In this document: piece after piece, positions 25,125 through 32,807 of the stretch
How the letters are laid out: each line of letters starts with the position of its first letter
Numbering within the stretch: position 1 is the stretch's first letter
DNA from: Sulfurospirillum cavolei
GTDB taxonomy: Bacteria; Campylobacterota; Campylobacteria; Campylobacterales; Sulfurospirillaceae
Reading direction: 5' to 3' (one strand)
Assembly (NCBI RefSeq): GCF_000813325.1
Contig: NZ_BBQE01000012.1
DNA: 64,000 nucleotides
Position numbers and translations under genes: made by a program
Notes under the pieces: generated by a model
Database searches by the model: none
Seen by the model: the letters and a program-made list of their open reading frames with translations, nothing else
Told to the model about the DNA's origin: nothing

Positions 25125-27251
25125 TTATTTAAACTTATCGACCATGAGTTCGGCGGGATGAATCGCTTTGACTTTCGAGCCTGATTTATCCAAACCGCCT
25201 CGTATCTGAATCAAACAGCCCGGACACTCGGCGGTCACGAACTCCGCACCCGTCGCTTCGATGTTTTCAAGCTTACGTTTGAGCATTTTCATTGAAATCT
25301 CGGGTTGTTTAAGGGTGTAAGAGCCTCCCATGCCGCAACACGTATCGCATTCATTCATCTCTTTGATCTCATACCCTGCCGCACTCAGTGCTTCACGAGG
25401 CTCTTTGAAAACGCCCACGTGACGTTTGGCGTGGCACGAGTCATGATAGGTTAAGGTATGAAGTTCCATGCCCTCTTTAGGCGTTAAGCGTTTTTCTTTG
25501 ATGAGCTTATCGACCAATTCGGTGAACATGTAGGTTTTTTCCGCCACTTTCTTAGCTTGCGGAATGAGCGCTTCTCGGTGTTGTTCTTTAAGAATTTTAA
25601 TCCACTCTTTTTTCAAAGCGGTCGTACAACTGGCACAACTAACCACGACGTAGTCGGGACTTCCCTCTAAAAGAGGCAAGATATTGCGCTCCGCCGCATC
25701 GGCCGCCATATCAAATGACCCGCTTCCCCAGTGTGGAATACCACAGCACGATTGCGCTTCTGGGAACAGCACTTCGATGCCCGCTTTGTTTAATATCTTC
25801 ACAATCGCCACGCCCGCATCGGGATAAACGAAATCCAACGCACAGCCCGCGTAAAACGCCGCTTTTTGTTCGCATTTAGGTTGTTGGATGCTCTTAAAAA
25901 GATCGCGAAACGGAACCGGCGCAACGGAAGGCAAACTTCGATACTCCGAAAGTCCTGAGAGAAACATCGGAAGATGGCGTATAAAGCCCTCTTTCACAAA
26001 CGGTTTTTGCACCACAGAAGCGGCGCGCAACATCGTATGGAAAACCTTGCGGTTGTTGATGACTTGAAGCGCGCTTTTGTAGATAAACGGCAACCCCTCT
26101 TTCGCAGCGGCACGACGGCGAATCTCTAAGATGAGCCCCGGAATGTCGATCTTTGCGGCACAAATCTCTTTACATTTGTCGCAACCGATGCAAAGTGCTT
26201 GAATGTCTTCAGCGGATTTCAGTTCATTAAACCACGCCGTTAAAATCGTACCGATACCGCCCGTGTAGATGTCGCCAAAGACATGACCCGTGACCAGACG
26301 ATACACAGGACAGACATTCAAACACGCCGCACAACGAATACACTGAAGTGCTTCTTTAAATTTGGGGTCTTTTGCCATCGCGGTTCGATTATTGTCCATT
26401 AAAACAATGTGTACTTCTTTCATTGTACCATCATCATTGAGCGTGGGAGCGGAAATGAATGAAGCGTAGCTGGTGAGAAGCTGACTGGTGGCATTGCGCG
26501 GAAGTGCGGCTAAAATGGGTGCGGCGTCGGTGTAGTTGGGGACGAGTTTTTCAAGACCGACCAGCGCAACGTGAATTTTGGGAAGCGTCGTCACCAAACG
26601 GGCATTGCCCTCGTTGGTACAGATGACGATGGAACCCGTCTCCGCAATGGCGATGTTGGCACCGGAGATGCCCATATCGGCTTCAAAAAACTTCTCGCGA
26701 ATCGCTTTACGCGCTACTTTGACGAGTTTTTGAATGTCATTGTCCAGCGGTTGCTTTGTTTCCTGCGCAAAAAGGTCGGAAATCTCTTCTTTGGTTAAGT
26801 GAAGGGCGGGCATAACCATGTGAGAAGGCGTTTGGTGCGCAAGCTGGCAAATCCACTCGCCCAAATCGGTTTCGTCCGATTGAATGTCAAATTGATCAAG
26901 GAAATGGTTGAGATGAATTTCCTCCGTTGCCATCGACTTAGACTTAACGATCTTTTTGACCCCTTTTTCTTGGCACAGATTGGCGATGTACTCGCGCGCT
27001 TCATCGGGACTTTTGGCGATGAAGACTTTCATACCGCTTTTTTCAGCATTGTGCTTAAACGTTTGGGCGAGTTCGTCAAGATGCCCCGCCGCTTCGCCTT
27101 TAATATCGGCGATTTTCGAACGCAGTGCTTCAAAGTCAACGCCTTCAAACGCTTTAGCTCTGGTTGCCGGATAATTCCACCTGTCTAAAATACCGGCTAA
27201 GTTTTGGTTTTCAAGGGCTTTATGAATCGATGCCGACATACCTTCTTTCAT
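25125..27251 (-). CDS. LdhH-type lactate oxidation iron-sulfur protein (LUD-4Fe4S-CCG fusion)
   Basis: A 708-residue fusion. Residues 60-300 are a LUD domain (LutB/LldF type; GISGANIAIAETGSIVI near 195). Then come two Fe-S motifs, CIRCAACLNVCPVY near 310 and CIGCDKCKEICAAKID near 350. The C-terminal 300 residues are two CCG domains (SCCGIPHWGSG and CDTCCGMGGSY), the LutA/LldE part. Such fusions are known from sulfate reducers as part of L-lactate dehydrogenase. It probably passes electrons from L-lactate to the quinone pool or an unknown acceptor. ATGA overlap with LutC. No lactate permease is next to it. Confidence 0.9.
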   Translation of the reverse strand: MKEGMSASIHKALENQNLAGILDRWNYPATRAKAFEGVDFEALRSKIADIKGEAAGHLDELAQTFKHNAEKSGMKVFIAKSPDEAREYIANLCQEKGVKKIVKSKSMATEEIHLNHFLDQFDIQSDETDLGEWICQLAHQTPSHMVMPALHLTKEEISDLFAQETKQPLDNDIQKLVKVARKAIREKFFEADMGISGANIAIAETGSIVICTNEGNARLVTTLPKIHVALVGLEKLVPNYTDAAPILAALPRNATSQLLTSYASFISAPTLNDDGTMKEVHIVLMDNNRTAMAKDPKFKEALQCIRCAACLNVCPVYRLVTGHVFGDIYTGGIGTILTAWFNELKSAEDIQALCIGCDKCKEICAAKIDIPGLILEIRRRAAAKEGLPFIYKSALQVINNRKVFHTMLRAASVVQKPFVKEGFIRHLPMFLSGLSEYRSLPSVAPVPFRDLFKSIQQPKCEQKAAFYAGCALDFVYPDAGVAIVKILNKAGIEVLFPEAQSCCGIPHWGSGSFDMAADAAERNILPLLEGSPDYVVVSCASCTTALKKEWIKILKEQHREALIPQAKKVAEKTYMFTELVDKLIKEKRLTPKEGMELHTLTYHDSCHAKRHVGVFKEPREALSAAGYEIKEMNECDTCCGMGGSYTLKQPEISMKMLKRKLENIEATGAEFVTAECPGCLIQIRGGLDKSGSKVKAIHPAELMVDKFK

Positions 27252-27811
27252 GATGCTGCTCCTTCTAATGCTAAATCATCCACACACACGATCACCAATC
27301 GCTCAGGACCATGCACCCCGATAGCAAGCACGCGCTCAATGTCTGCGGTTTTACTCGCCCCTGTGATAAGCGTGATGTATTTATCCTCTTTGGGGTGCAT
27401 TTTGCTCATCAATGCCGGAATATCCGCAATGATTTTCGACGTCGGCAAAATCGCTACGTGAATCCACGCCAGTGCCGAAGCAAGGCGTTGCGTCACGTCG
27501 GTCGAGTCTTGTGCCATACTGCCCGTCTCCGCAAGCCCCCATTTCAGTTGGGTAATGCCCACTTTTGCCCCTTTTGCCAATTCCCGCGTCACGTCAAAAT
27601 GAAGTCCCGGAAATTTCTGAGCCATCGCTTCATTGTCAAACGCTTCTAAAATAGGACTCTGCGCCCACACGGCGTACGAACCCGCTTTATCCTTAACGCC
27701 CTCTTGCGCCATAAACGCCTCGATAAACTCCAATGCCTCCGAGGTTGTCGCAAAACGCTTCACTTCGGTATTGCCCGACGCCTCCGCTTTTGCTTTAAAA
27801 CTTTCAAACAT
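27248..27811 (-). CDS. LutC-like lactate utilization protein (LUD domain)
   Basis: A 187-residue LUD-domain protein, the third partner of lactate oxidation complexes. AETGSMAQDSTD near residue 112 and the ending GVHGPERLVIVCVDD are family marks. The ATG at 27811 has AAGGAG eight bases upstream; an earlier in-frame start would add only a basic leader. It is the first gene of the pair and overlaps LdhH by ATGA. The space upstream has an AT-rich stretch with TACAATA-like boxes. Confidence 0.88.
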   Translation of the reverse strand: MFESFKAKAEASGNTEVKRFATTSEALEFIEAFMAQEGVKDKAGSYAVWAQSPILEAFDNEAMAQKFPGLHFDVTRELAKGAKVGITQLKWGLAETGSMAQDSTDVTQRLASALAWIHVAILPTSKIIADIPALMSKMHPKEDKYITLITGASKTADIERVLAIGVHGPERLVIVCVDDLALEGAAS

Positions 27812-28125
27812 AGGTGCCTCTCCTTTTTCGTAAACTCTTTTTGACATGTAAGAAATTTCTTAATTAAATATAAATTATTGTATTTAATCTAAACACTAAA
27901 TATTGTAGCTCACGCGAATGACGAATGTATGAGAATTTGAGAAGTGCGAAAAAGAGCTAAGAAGAGATTTACTTTCTGATACACTGAAGAAAATTCCATC
28001 TTATCACGATACGCAATTTTTTATCGATGAAAGATGCAATAAGACTCTTTTAAAAAGGACTATGCAGCTTTTCTTTTTCTGACATGTAAAAGCGTTTCAA
28101 ATCTGAACTCCGCTATAATCTCTTC
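27812..28125. other. Intergenic region between divergent LutC and MFS genes
   Basis: These 314 bases hold the AT-rich leader of the LutC operon. They include the word ACATGTAAG at 27844 followed by a palindrome (TAAGAAATTTCTTA), a second ACATGTAA at 28082, and a TATAAT box at 28114-28119 for the MFS gene. A start-less open stretch on the plus strand (about 27928-28080) reads like protein (KELRRDLLSDTLKKIPSYH) and could be a gene remnant, but I cannot identify it. Confidence 0.5.
28114..28119 (+). promoter_or_regulatory. TATAAT box directly upstream of the MFS start codon
   Basis: GCTATAATCTCTTCATG places the -10 box six bases before the ATG. Transcription would then start at or next to the start codon, giving a leaderless mRNA. 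No ribosome site is seen upstream of the ATG. Confidence 0.5.
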
Positions 28126-29361
28126 ATGAATATCAACACCTTTAGGGCTTTTCAAAGCCGCAATTATCGGCTCTTTTTTGTGGGGCAATCGATCTCTTTG
28201 ATGGGGACGTGGATGCAACGAACGGCCGTTTATTGGGTTGTTTACATGCAAACGCATTCGGCGTTTATGTTGGGCTTGAGCGTTTTTGCGACGCAGTTTC
28301 CCTCTTTCGTCTTTTCGCTGGTCGGTGGAATCGTCGCCGATCGTTACGATCGTTATAAAGTGCTCTTGTTGACGCAAATTCTCTCGATGATGCAAGCGAT
28401 CATCTTAACGCTGGTCGTGGCGTTTACGCATTATAGCGTCACGGAAATTTTACTTTTGAGCACTTTTTTGGGCGTGATTAACGCTTTCGATCTTCCGGCG
28501 CGTCAATCGCTTGTCTACTTGCTCGTTGCAAAAAACGAGGATTTAGGCAATGCCATCGCGCTCAATTCTTCCATGGTCAATTTGGCAAGGCTCGTAGGCC
28601 CAGCACTCTCCGGTTTGGTTTTGGAGAGTTTGGGAGCAAGCCTTTGTTTTATGCTCAACGCATTGAGTTTTATGGCGGTTATTGCTTCCTTGTCGATGAT
28701 GAAACTCCCCTCGTATGCACCGCGACCTACGGAGCAAAAACTGCTCGGCGACTTGCAAGAGGGGCTACGTTACGTTCGGACTTCGCCTTATTTGTTTAAG
28801 CTGATCCTTTTGTTGGCACTGATAAGCTTTTGCGTTTTACCTTACGCGACGCTTTTACCGATCGTCGCTAAAGAGGTTTTAAACGGTAACGCTTTGACGT
28901 ACGGTTATCTTATTAGTTGCGTCGGTATCGGCGCACTCTTTGGAGCCGCACGGCTGGCTTCGTTGTCGAGCATCCTTTATCACCAAAAGATTTTATACCT
29001 TGCGACGCTCTTGCTCGGCGGCAGCATCGTTGCACTCTCCTTTTGTACCGTCGATTTGCCCGCTTTTGCGTTTGCCGCACTCTCCGGACTCGGTATGATG
29101 CTGCATACGACGATCGTCAATACCTTGCTGCAAACCCTCTCCGATGTTTGTATGCGCGGACGCGTGATGAGCTATTACGCGATGGCGCTTTTCGGTATGC
29201 AACCGATCGGAGCGTTGTTGATCGGTACGATTTCGCATCGTATCGGCGTGGAACATACGCTGTTGCTTCAAGGGTTTCTTGCCTTATGCCTCGCTTTTGC
29301 GTTTCGCTCTTTTTTATGGAAAAACGTACCCGAACAAGACGCAGACGCTAAAACGCTTTAA
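28126..29361 (+). CDS. MFS exporter (MFS_3/EntS-like)
   Basis: A 411-residue transporter with twelve predicted helices. The N-terminus FRAFQSRNYRLFFVGQSISL is diagnostic for the MFS_3 group (enterobactin exporter EntS and relatives). The loop 2-3 motif GGIVADRYDRYKVL is near residue 68 and the second-half equivalent is weaker. It is likely a drug or siderophore exporter. The next gene, on the same strand, has its own promoter. Confidence 0.88.
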   Translation: MNINTFRAFQSRNYRLFFVGQSISLMGTWMQRTAVYWVVYMQTHSAFMLGLSVFATQFPSFVFSLVGGIVADRYDRYKVLLLTQILSMMQAIILTLVVAFTHYSVTEILLLSTFLGVINAFDLPARQSLVYLLVAKNEDLGNAIALNSSMVNLARLVGPALSGLVLESLGASLCFMLNALSFMAVIASLSMMKLPSYAPRPTEQKLLGDLQEGLRYVRTSPYLFKLILLLALISFCVLPYATLLPIVAKEVLNGNALTYGYLISCVGIGALFGAARLASLSSILYHQKILYLATLLLGGSIVALSFCTVDLPAFAFAALSGLGMMLHTTIVNTLLQTLSDVCMRGRVMSYYAMALFGMQPIGALLIGTISHRIGVEHTLLLQGFLALCLAFAFRSFLWKNVPEQDADAKTL

Positions 29362-29375
29362 CGCCTAAACTAAGC

Positions 29376-29381
29376 TATAAT
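29376..29381 (+). promoter_or_regulatory. TATAAT promoter box for the NYN-LOTUS gene
   Basis: GCTATAATAGACG, 38 bases before the ATG at 29419, in a 57-base gap between two same-strand genes. Confidence 0.5.
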
Positions 29382-29418
29382 AGACGTTAGAGCATTCTTA
29401 AACCAAAGGTATTAGATT

Positions 29419-30195
29419 ATGAAAAACGGTAGCGAAGAGAAGCGTATCGTCGTCCTTATCGACGCGGACAATGCACAACAAAGTAAAGTAGAACCGATTT
29501 TGGCGGAGCTTTCGACGCACGGGCGCATTATCGTCAAACGAGCGTACGGCGACTGGTCGAGCAGCTACCTCAAAAATTGGAAAGAGCGGCTTAACGAGCT
29601 GGCGATTCAGCCGATTCAGCAGTTTGCCTATACGACGGGCAAAAATTCGACCGACGCTTCGATGATTATCGATGCGATGGATTTGCTTTACACGCAAAAA
29701 TTCGATGCGTTTGCGTTGGTCTCGAGCGATAGCGACTTTACCAAGTTGGCTTCACGTCTCAAAGAATCTGAGATTTACGTGTTCGGATTCGGCGAGCATA
29801 AAACGCCGCTTTCGTTTCGTAACGCCTGCGACGATTTTATCTTCACCGAAAACCTCAGTATCGAACCTGAACCGCTAGAAGAGCTCCCCGAAGCCAAACC
29901 GACGCCAAAAGCCGACGACGACGCACTCAAAGAGTTGATCAAACTTTTGCATATCGGCTGGGAAAAAACGCAAGACGAAGAAGGATGGGCAAGTATTTCG
30001 GCAGCCGGCGCGTACATCAAACGCCAATCGCCCGATTTTGATCCGCGCACCTACGGTTCGAGTAAATTAACCTCGCTTCTTGCCAAGCTAAGCGAGCATT
30101 TTGAGATGAAACGCTATCCGGGAAAAGGAACGACGACCATCGTCGATTATCGACCGATGATCAAAAAATCCCCCGCCCGTAAACGACGACGCTAA
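29419..30195 (+). CDS. NYN-domain RNA nuclease with C-terminal LOTUS/OST-HTH domain
   Basis: A 258-residue protein. Residues 8-145 form a NYN (PIN-like) nuclease of the LabA/DUF88 family, with acidic active-site residues in VVLIDADNAQQ, DASMIIDAMDLLY and LVSSDSDFTKLASRL. A Pro/Glu linker (150-170) leads to an OST-HTH domain (175-245), seen in YGSSKLTSLLAKL and FEMKRYPGKG. It ends with a basic KKSPARKRRR tail. These proteins cut or bind RNA; the target is unknown. Confidence 0.9.
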   Translation: MKNGSEEKRIVVLIDADNAQQSKVEPILAELSTHGRIIVKRAYGDWSSSYLKNWKERLNELAIQPIQQFAYTTGKNSTDASMIIDAMDLLYTQKFDAFALVSSDSDFTKLASRLKESEIYVFGFGEHKTPLSFRNACDDFIFTENLSIEPEPLEELPEAKPTPKADDDALKELIKLLHIGWEKTQDEEGWASISAAGAYIKRQSPDFDPRTYGSSKLTSLLAKLSEHFEMKRYPGKGTTTIVDYRPMIKKSPARKRRR

Positions 30196-30196
30196 G

Positions 30197-30760
30197 TTAG
30201 GATTTCATCTCCAGACCCAAGCTCGGCGCGATAGCGCGCATTGCCGATATGACGTCGACGATCAGTTCGTCGATACTTACATGTAACATGTCGGCTCCTT
30301 TTTGGATCACTTCCCTGCTCGCACCCGCGGCAAAAGCTTTGTCTTTAAACTTCTTTTTCGCCGAGGAAAGTTCCAAGTCCATTACAGACTTGCTCGGTCG
30401 TACCAGTGCACACGCGGTAATCAGTCCCGTGAGTTCATCGACCGCGTATAAGGTTTTTTCCATTTGCGAGAGTGGTTCAACGTCGGTACAGATTCCCCAT
30501 CCGTGCGACATCATCGCGCGAACGACCTCTTCGGGATAACCGTTTTCGCGAAGAATTTCGGCACCTATACGGCAATGTTCCTCGGGGTAACGTTCGTAAT
30601 CGACGTCGTGCAACAATCCGACGATTCCCCAAAGCTCCTTATTTTCCCCCGATTTCTCGGCAAAATACCGCATCGTACCTTCGACCGCAAGTCCGTGCGT
30701 CACGAGGGCATTCGAGTTATAACGTTTGAGTAGCGCAAGCGCATCTTCGCGTGTAGGCAT
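30197..30760 (-). CDS. HD-domain phosphohydrolase
   Basis: A 187-residue HDIG-type protein. It has GLAVEGTMRYFAEKSG near residue 20, GLLHDVDYERYPEEHCRIGA near 46 with the metal-binding HD, a later MMSHGWG His, and DELTGLITACALVRPS. The pattern is that of uncharacterised HD hydrolases common in bacteria. The ATG at 30760 follows AAAGGAAACCT; 17 codons upstream are ignored. It is the last host gene before the prophage. Confidence 0.88.
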   Translation of the reverse strand: MPTREDALALLKRYNSNALVTHGLAVEGTMRYFAEKSGENKELWGIVGLLHDVDYERYPEEHCRIGAEILRENGYPEEVVRAMMSHGWGICTDVEPLSQMEKTLYAVDELTGLITACALVRPSKSVMDLELSSAKKKFKDKAFAAGASREVIQKGADMLHVSIDELIVDVISAMRAIAPSLGLEMKS

Positions 30761-30821
30761 AGGTTTCCTTTCTAGGTAAAATGAACTTCTTTCATAAGCT
30801 ACAAGAGGCATGATGTCCTAA

Positions 30822-30836
30822 CGCTAAGCTTTAGCG
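30822..30836. repeat. Hairpin CGCTAAGCTTTAGCG next to the prophage left end
   Basis: A short perfect palindrome (CGCTAA, GCT, TTAGCG) about 60 bases after the start codon side of the host HD gene and 25 bases before the candidate phage end. It may be a host feature that was the insertion neighbourhood. Confidence 0.4.
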
Positions 30837-30860
30837 CAAAAAGGCATCTTGGTGTGGACA

Positions 30861-31177
30861 TGTGTAAATTATGAGACTAAATATTTTGAGGATTTTTTTG
30901 ATTAAATGTCGATGGTGTAGGGATTTTAAGCGTGTGTAGTCTCATAATTAATGAATTAAGGTTGTTTAAGTTTTCTTACACATTTTTACACTTCGTTTAA
31001 AACTGATCTCTTAAACTTTTTAAACTCAAAACACTTTTTAAATCCGATGTACACGAACTTACATAATATTTTACTGCCATTTTCATTTAAAATGTTCAAT
31101 AGTTGTAAAATATAAACCAAACAACCAACTTCAAACAACCGATAAAAGCAAACAACTTTACCAAACAACTAAAAATA
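30861..31177. promoter_or_regulatory. Prophage left-end region with repeated short motifs
   Basis: This gene-free, AT-rich stretch holds AATTATGAGACTA (30867-30879) and its inverse TAGTCTCATAATT (30937-30949), each next to TGTG/CACA. It also holds a TTAAACT pair spaced nine bases apart (31011 and 31020), ATAGTTGTAAAA (31099-31110), and four CAAACAAC copies at 31118, 31132, 31149 and 31162. Transposable phages carry several transposase sites at each end, so the inverted pair is the best candidate here. The other motifs may be regulator sites. Confidence 0.5.
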
Positions 31178-31561
31178 TTAAACTTGTTTTTTTGTAGCTT
31201 TTTTTATAACACATTTCCCTTTATACTTTAAATCAATTCTTAGTTTATTGTATAAGATAACACTTTCTCTTTTTACATCTAGTGTTTCCCTATTGATTTC
31301 TAAATATTCACTTGTGCCATCACCTTTCCCAAGGTATTCATTTCGCCTTGATTTTATAAAATCAGGAGAAAAAATAGCTGATTCAGTATAAGAGAGCCCA
31401 TCGTCAGTGTAAGTTATTTTATTTAGAGCTTCATCTACTTTAACGTTAAATTTAAGATGCACTTTTTTATCATCTAGTTGAGTTGCATCGCAGTCAAGAT
31501 AAATGGAATCAGCAAAACACCAACTAAAACAACAAAATAAAAATGGTATAGTCTTATTCAT
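31178..31561 (-). CDS. Exported hypothetical protein (prophage accessory gene)
   Basis: A 127-residue protein with a typical signal peptide (MNKTIPFLFCCFSWCFADS) and cleavage probably after Ala 17. The mature part is a beta-rich domain with two Cys (near residues 25 and 117) that could form a disulfide. It lies after the repressor operon, where phages keep genes expressed in the lysogen, so it may change the host envelope or exclude other phages. AAGGAGAAGAGG precedes the ATG. No family recognised. Confidence 0.6.
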   Translation of the reverse strand: MNKTIPFLFCCFSWCFADSIYLDCDATQLDDKKVHLKFNVKVDEALNKITYTDDGLSYTESAIFSPDFIKSRRNEYLGKGDGTSEYLEINRETLDVKRESVILYNKLRIDLKYKGKCVIKKATKKQV

Positions 31562-31571
31562 CCTCTTCTCC

Positions 31572-32123
31572 TTACTTATGTTTTATGGAATATACTCTTG
31601 AGTATAACGTATCAAGATCATTGGCACTTAGCTTTTTTATATCATTGACGTCTTTATTTAACTTTTCTGAGGCAAATGACAACAAGCTATTTTCCTCATT
31701 ACCTAGATACTTCCATCTTATTATAATAAGAGGTATTGTAAGCTCTTTAAATCTAGTTGCACTATAGCTTTTTAGTTTTTTACGATAAATATTTTTTTGA
31801 GTTTTAAGATATTGTTTTGCTTCTGAAAAGCATTCTTGATTAATAAGCGAATATTTCGGGACTCTATACTTTTTATTCAATCCACTAAAAACTTTTGCAT
31901 AATAGTTGATACCATCTATACCATTCATCATATCTGCTATTTCTTGAATAATTGTCTTTAGCTGATATTGTTGGTCTGTAGTTAAATGTATCTCTGAATT
32001 ATACTGATGATCTTCTATAACCCTTTTAGGTTTTGCATTTTCATAATGATTTATTTGTACAGTATTGTTATTTCCATCTATATTGATATTGCTATCACCA
32101 TTATTTTGTCGATTAAGATTCAT
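31572..32123 (-). CDS. Phage protein with Asn-rich N-terminus and ORF6C-like domain
   Basis: A 183-residue protein. The N-terminus (GDSNINIDGNNNTVQINHY) is a short Asn-rich repeat seen in many phage and defence proteins. Residues 50-125 (LTTDQQYQLKTIIQEIADMM, YAKVFSGLNKKYRVPKYSLI, CFSEAKQYLKTQK) resemble the C-terminal ORF6C domain of antirepressors. No DNA-binding domain is seen. It overlaps the repressor gene by 11 bases and follows it in the lysogenic operon, so it may modulate or replace repressor function. Confidence 0.55.
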   Translation of the reverse strand: MNLNRQNNGDSNINIDGNNNTVQINHYENAKPKRVIEDHQYNSEIHLTTDQQYQLKTIIQEIADMMNGIDGINYYAKVFSGLNKKYRVPKYSLINQECFSEAKQYLKTQKNIYRKKLKSYSATRFKELTIPLIIIRWKYLGNEENSLLSFASEKLNKDVNDIKKLSANDLDTLYSRVYSIKHK

Positions 32124-32469
32124 ACACTTCCTTTAGTTTTAATAATTTGTTTTTTAATTCAACTAAAAAGTTATCAGAGGCATACACTAGAAGAGAATAA
32201 ATCTCTTCTTTAATTTCTTCTTTGGAACCCATAGTAGGACTAATAGACACTTTATTGTTTTGCCCATGTGTCACGATATTGTTAGAACCATTAATAATTT
32301 GGTCTCTATTTACGCCAAGTATTGACGTAATTTTTGACATATCTTCAATTTTTCTAGCATCAGGGTTTTTTTCTATTCGTTGATATGTTCTAAGAGACAT
32401 GCCCATCATTTCGGCAATATCAGATTGCGTTAGCCCTTTTTTCTCTCTTGCTTCTCTTAATATGTTCAT
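32113..32469 (-). CDS. XRE-family prophage repressor
   Basis: A 118-residue protein. Residues 1-60 are a helix-turn-helix domain (ILREAREKKGLTQSDIAEMM, SLRTYQRIEKNPDARKI, ITSILGVNRDQI). Then comes a short Asn-rich stretch (GSNNIVTHGQNNKVSIS) like that of the next gene, and a helical C-terminus that may dimerise. The ATG at 32469 has AGAAGGGA before it. It is divergent from the ner-transposase operon, the position of the Mu c repressor, and a dyad lies in the shared promoter. No peptidase domain, so induction is not by the usual LexA-type cleavage. Confidence 0.8.
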   Translation of the reverse strand: MNILREAREKKGLTQSDIAEMMGMSLRTYQRIEKNPDARKIEDMSKITSILGVNRDQIINGSNNIVTHGQNNKVSISPTMGSKEEIKEEIYSLLVYASDNFLVELKNKLLKLKEVYES

Positions 32470-32498
32470 ATTTTCCCTTCTAATATTGAAAAAACATC

Positions 32499-32527
32499 TT
32501 GACATACGACAATATTTGTCATATACT
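32499..32527 (+). promoter_or_regulatory. Early phage promoter with operator dyad
   Basis: TTGACA (32499-32504), 17 bases, then TATACT (32522-32527): a near-consensus sigma-70 promoter facing the ner-transposase genes. The spacer holds the dyad GACAATATTTGTC (32508-32520). A repressor bound there would block the promoter directly. Confidence 0.8.
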
Positions 32528-32546
32528 TCTCTTAACAATTAAGTAA

Positions 32547-32589
32547 TTTAAACACTTTAAACATAAAAAGGCGTTTAAGTAGTTTAAAA
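32547..32589. promoter_or_regulatory. TTTAAAC pairs spaced nine bases, early operator region
   Basis: TTTAAAC at 32547 and 32556, then TTTAAGT/TTTAAAA at 32574 and 32583, just before the Ner-like gene. The same nine-base spacing recurs at 31011, 39410 and 41907 in the prophage. These may be sites for the Ner-like protein. Confidence 0.4.
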
Positions 32590-32600
32590 ATGGAGACAAA

Positions 32601-32807
32601 ATGAAAAAATACTTTCAACATCCTCTTTCTAAACAGTTTAGAGATAGGTGTATGAATATGACAGCTTGGGCAGAAAAAAATGGCATATCCAAGGAACTTT
32701 TGTCACAAATATCCGCTGGAAGAGTAAAAGGTAAACGCAACGGTCTTACAAAACAAATTATTGAAAAGTTAAAAAATGAAGGCTTTACATTTGAGGACGT
32801 TGCATGA
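32601..32807 (+). CDS. Ner/Cro-like small DNA-binding protein
   Basis: A 68-residue basic protein (FRDRCMNMTAWAEKNGISKE, LLSQISAGRVKGKRNGL, KQIIEKLKNEGF) with one probable helix-turn-helix. Its place between repressor and transposase is that of Mu ner, which shuts early transcription after lytic start. ATGGAGACAAAATG gives the start; the stop overlaps the transposase start as ATGA. Confidence 0.7.
   Translation: MKKYFQHPLSKQFRDRCMNMTAWAEKNGISKELLSQISAGRVKGKRNGLTKQIIEKLKNEGFTFEDVA

Noticed and set aside
31118..31169. Four CAAACAAC copies as a CRISPR array
   Set aside because: Repeats are 8 bases with spacers of 5-9 bases; far too short for CRISPR.
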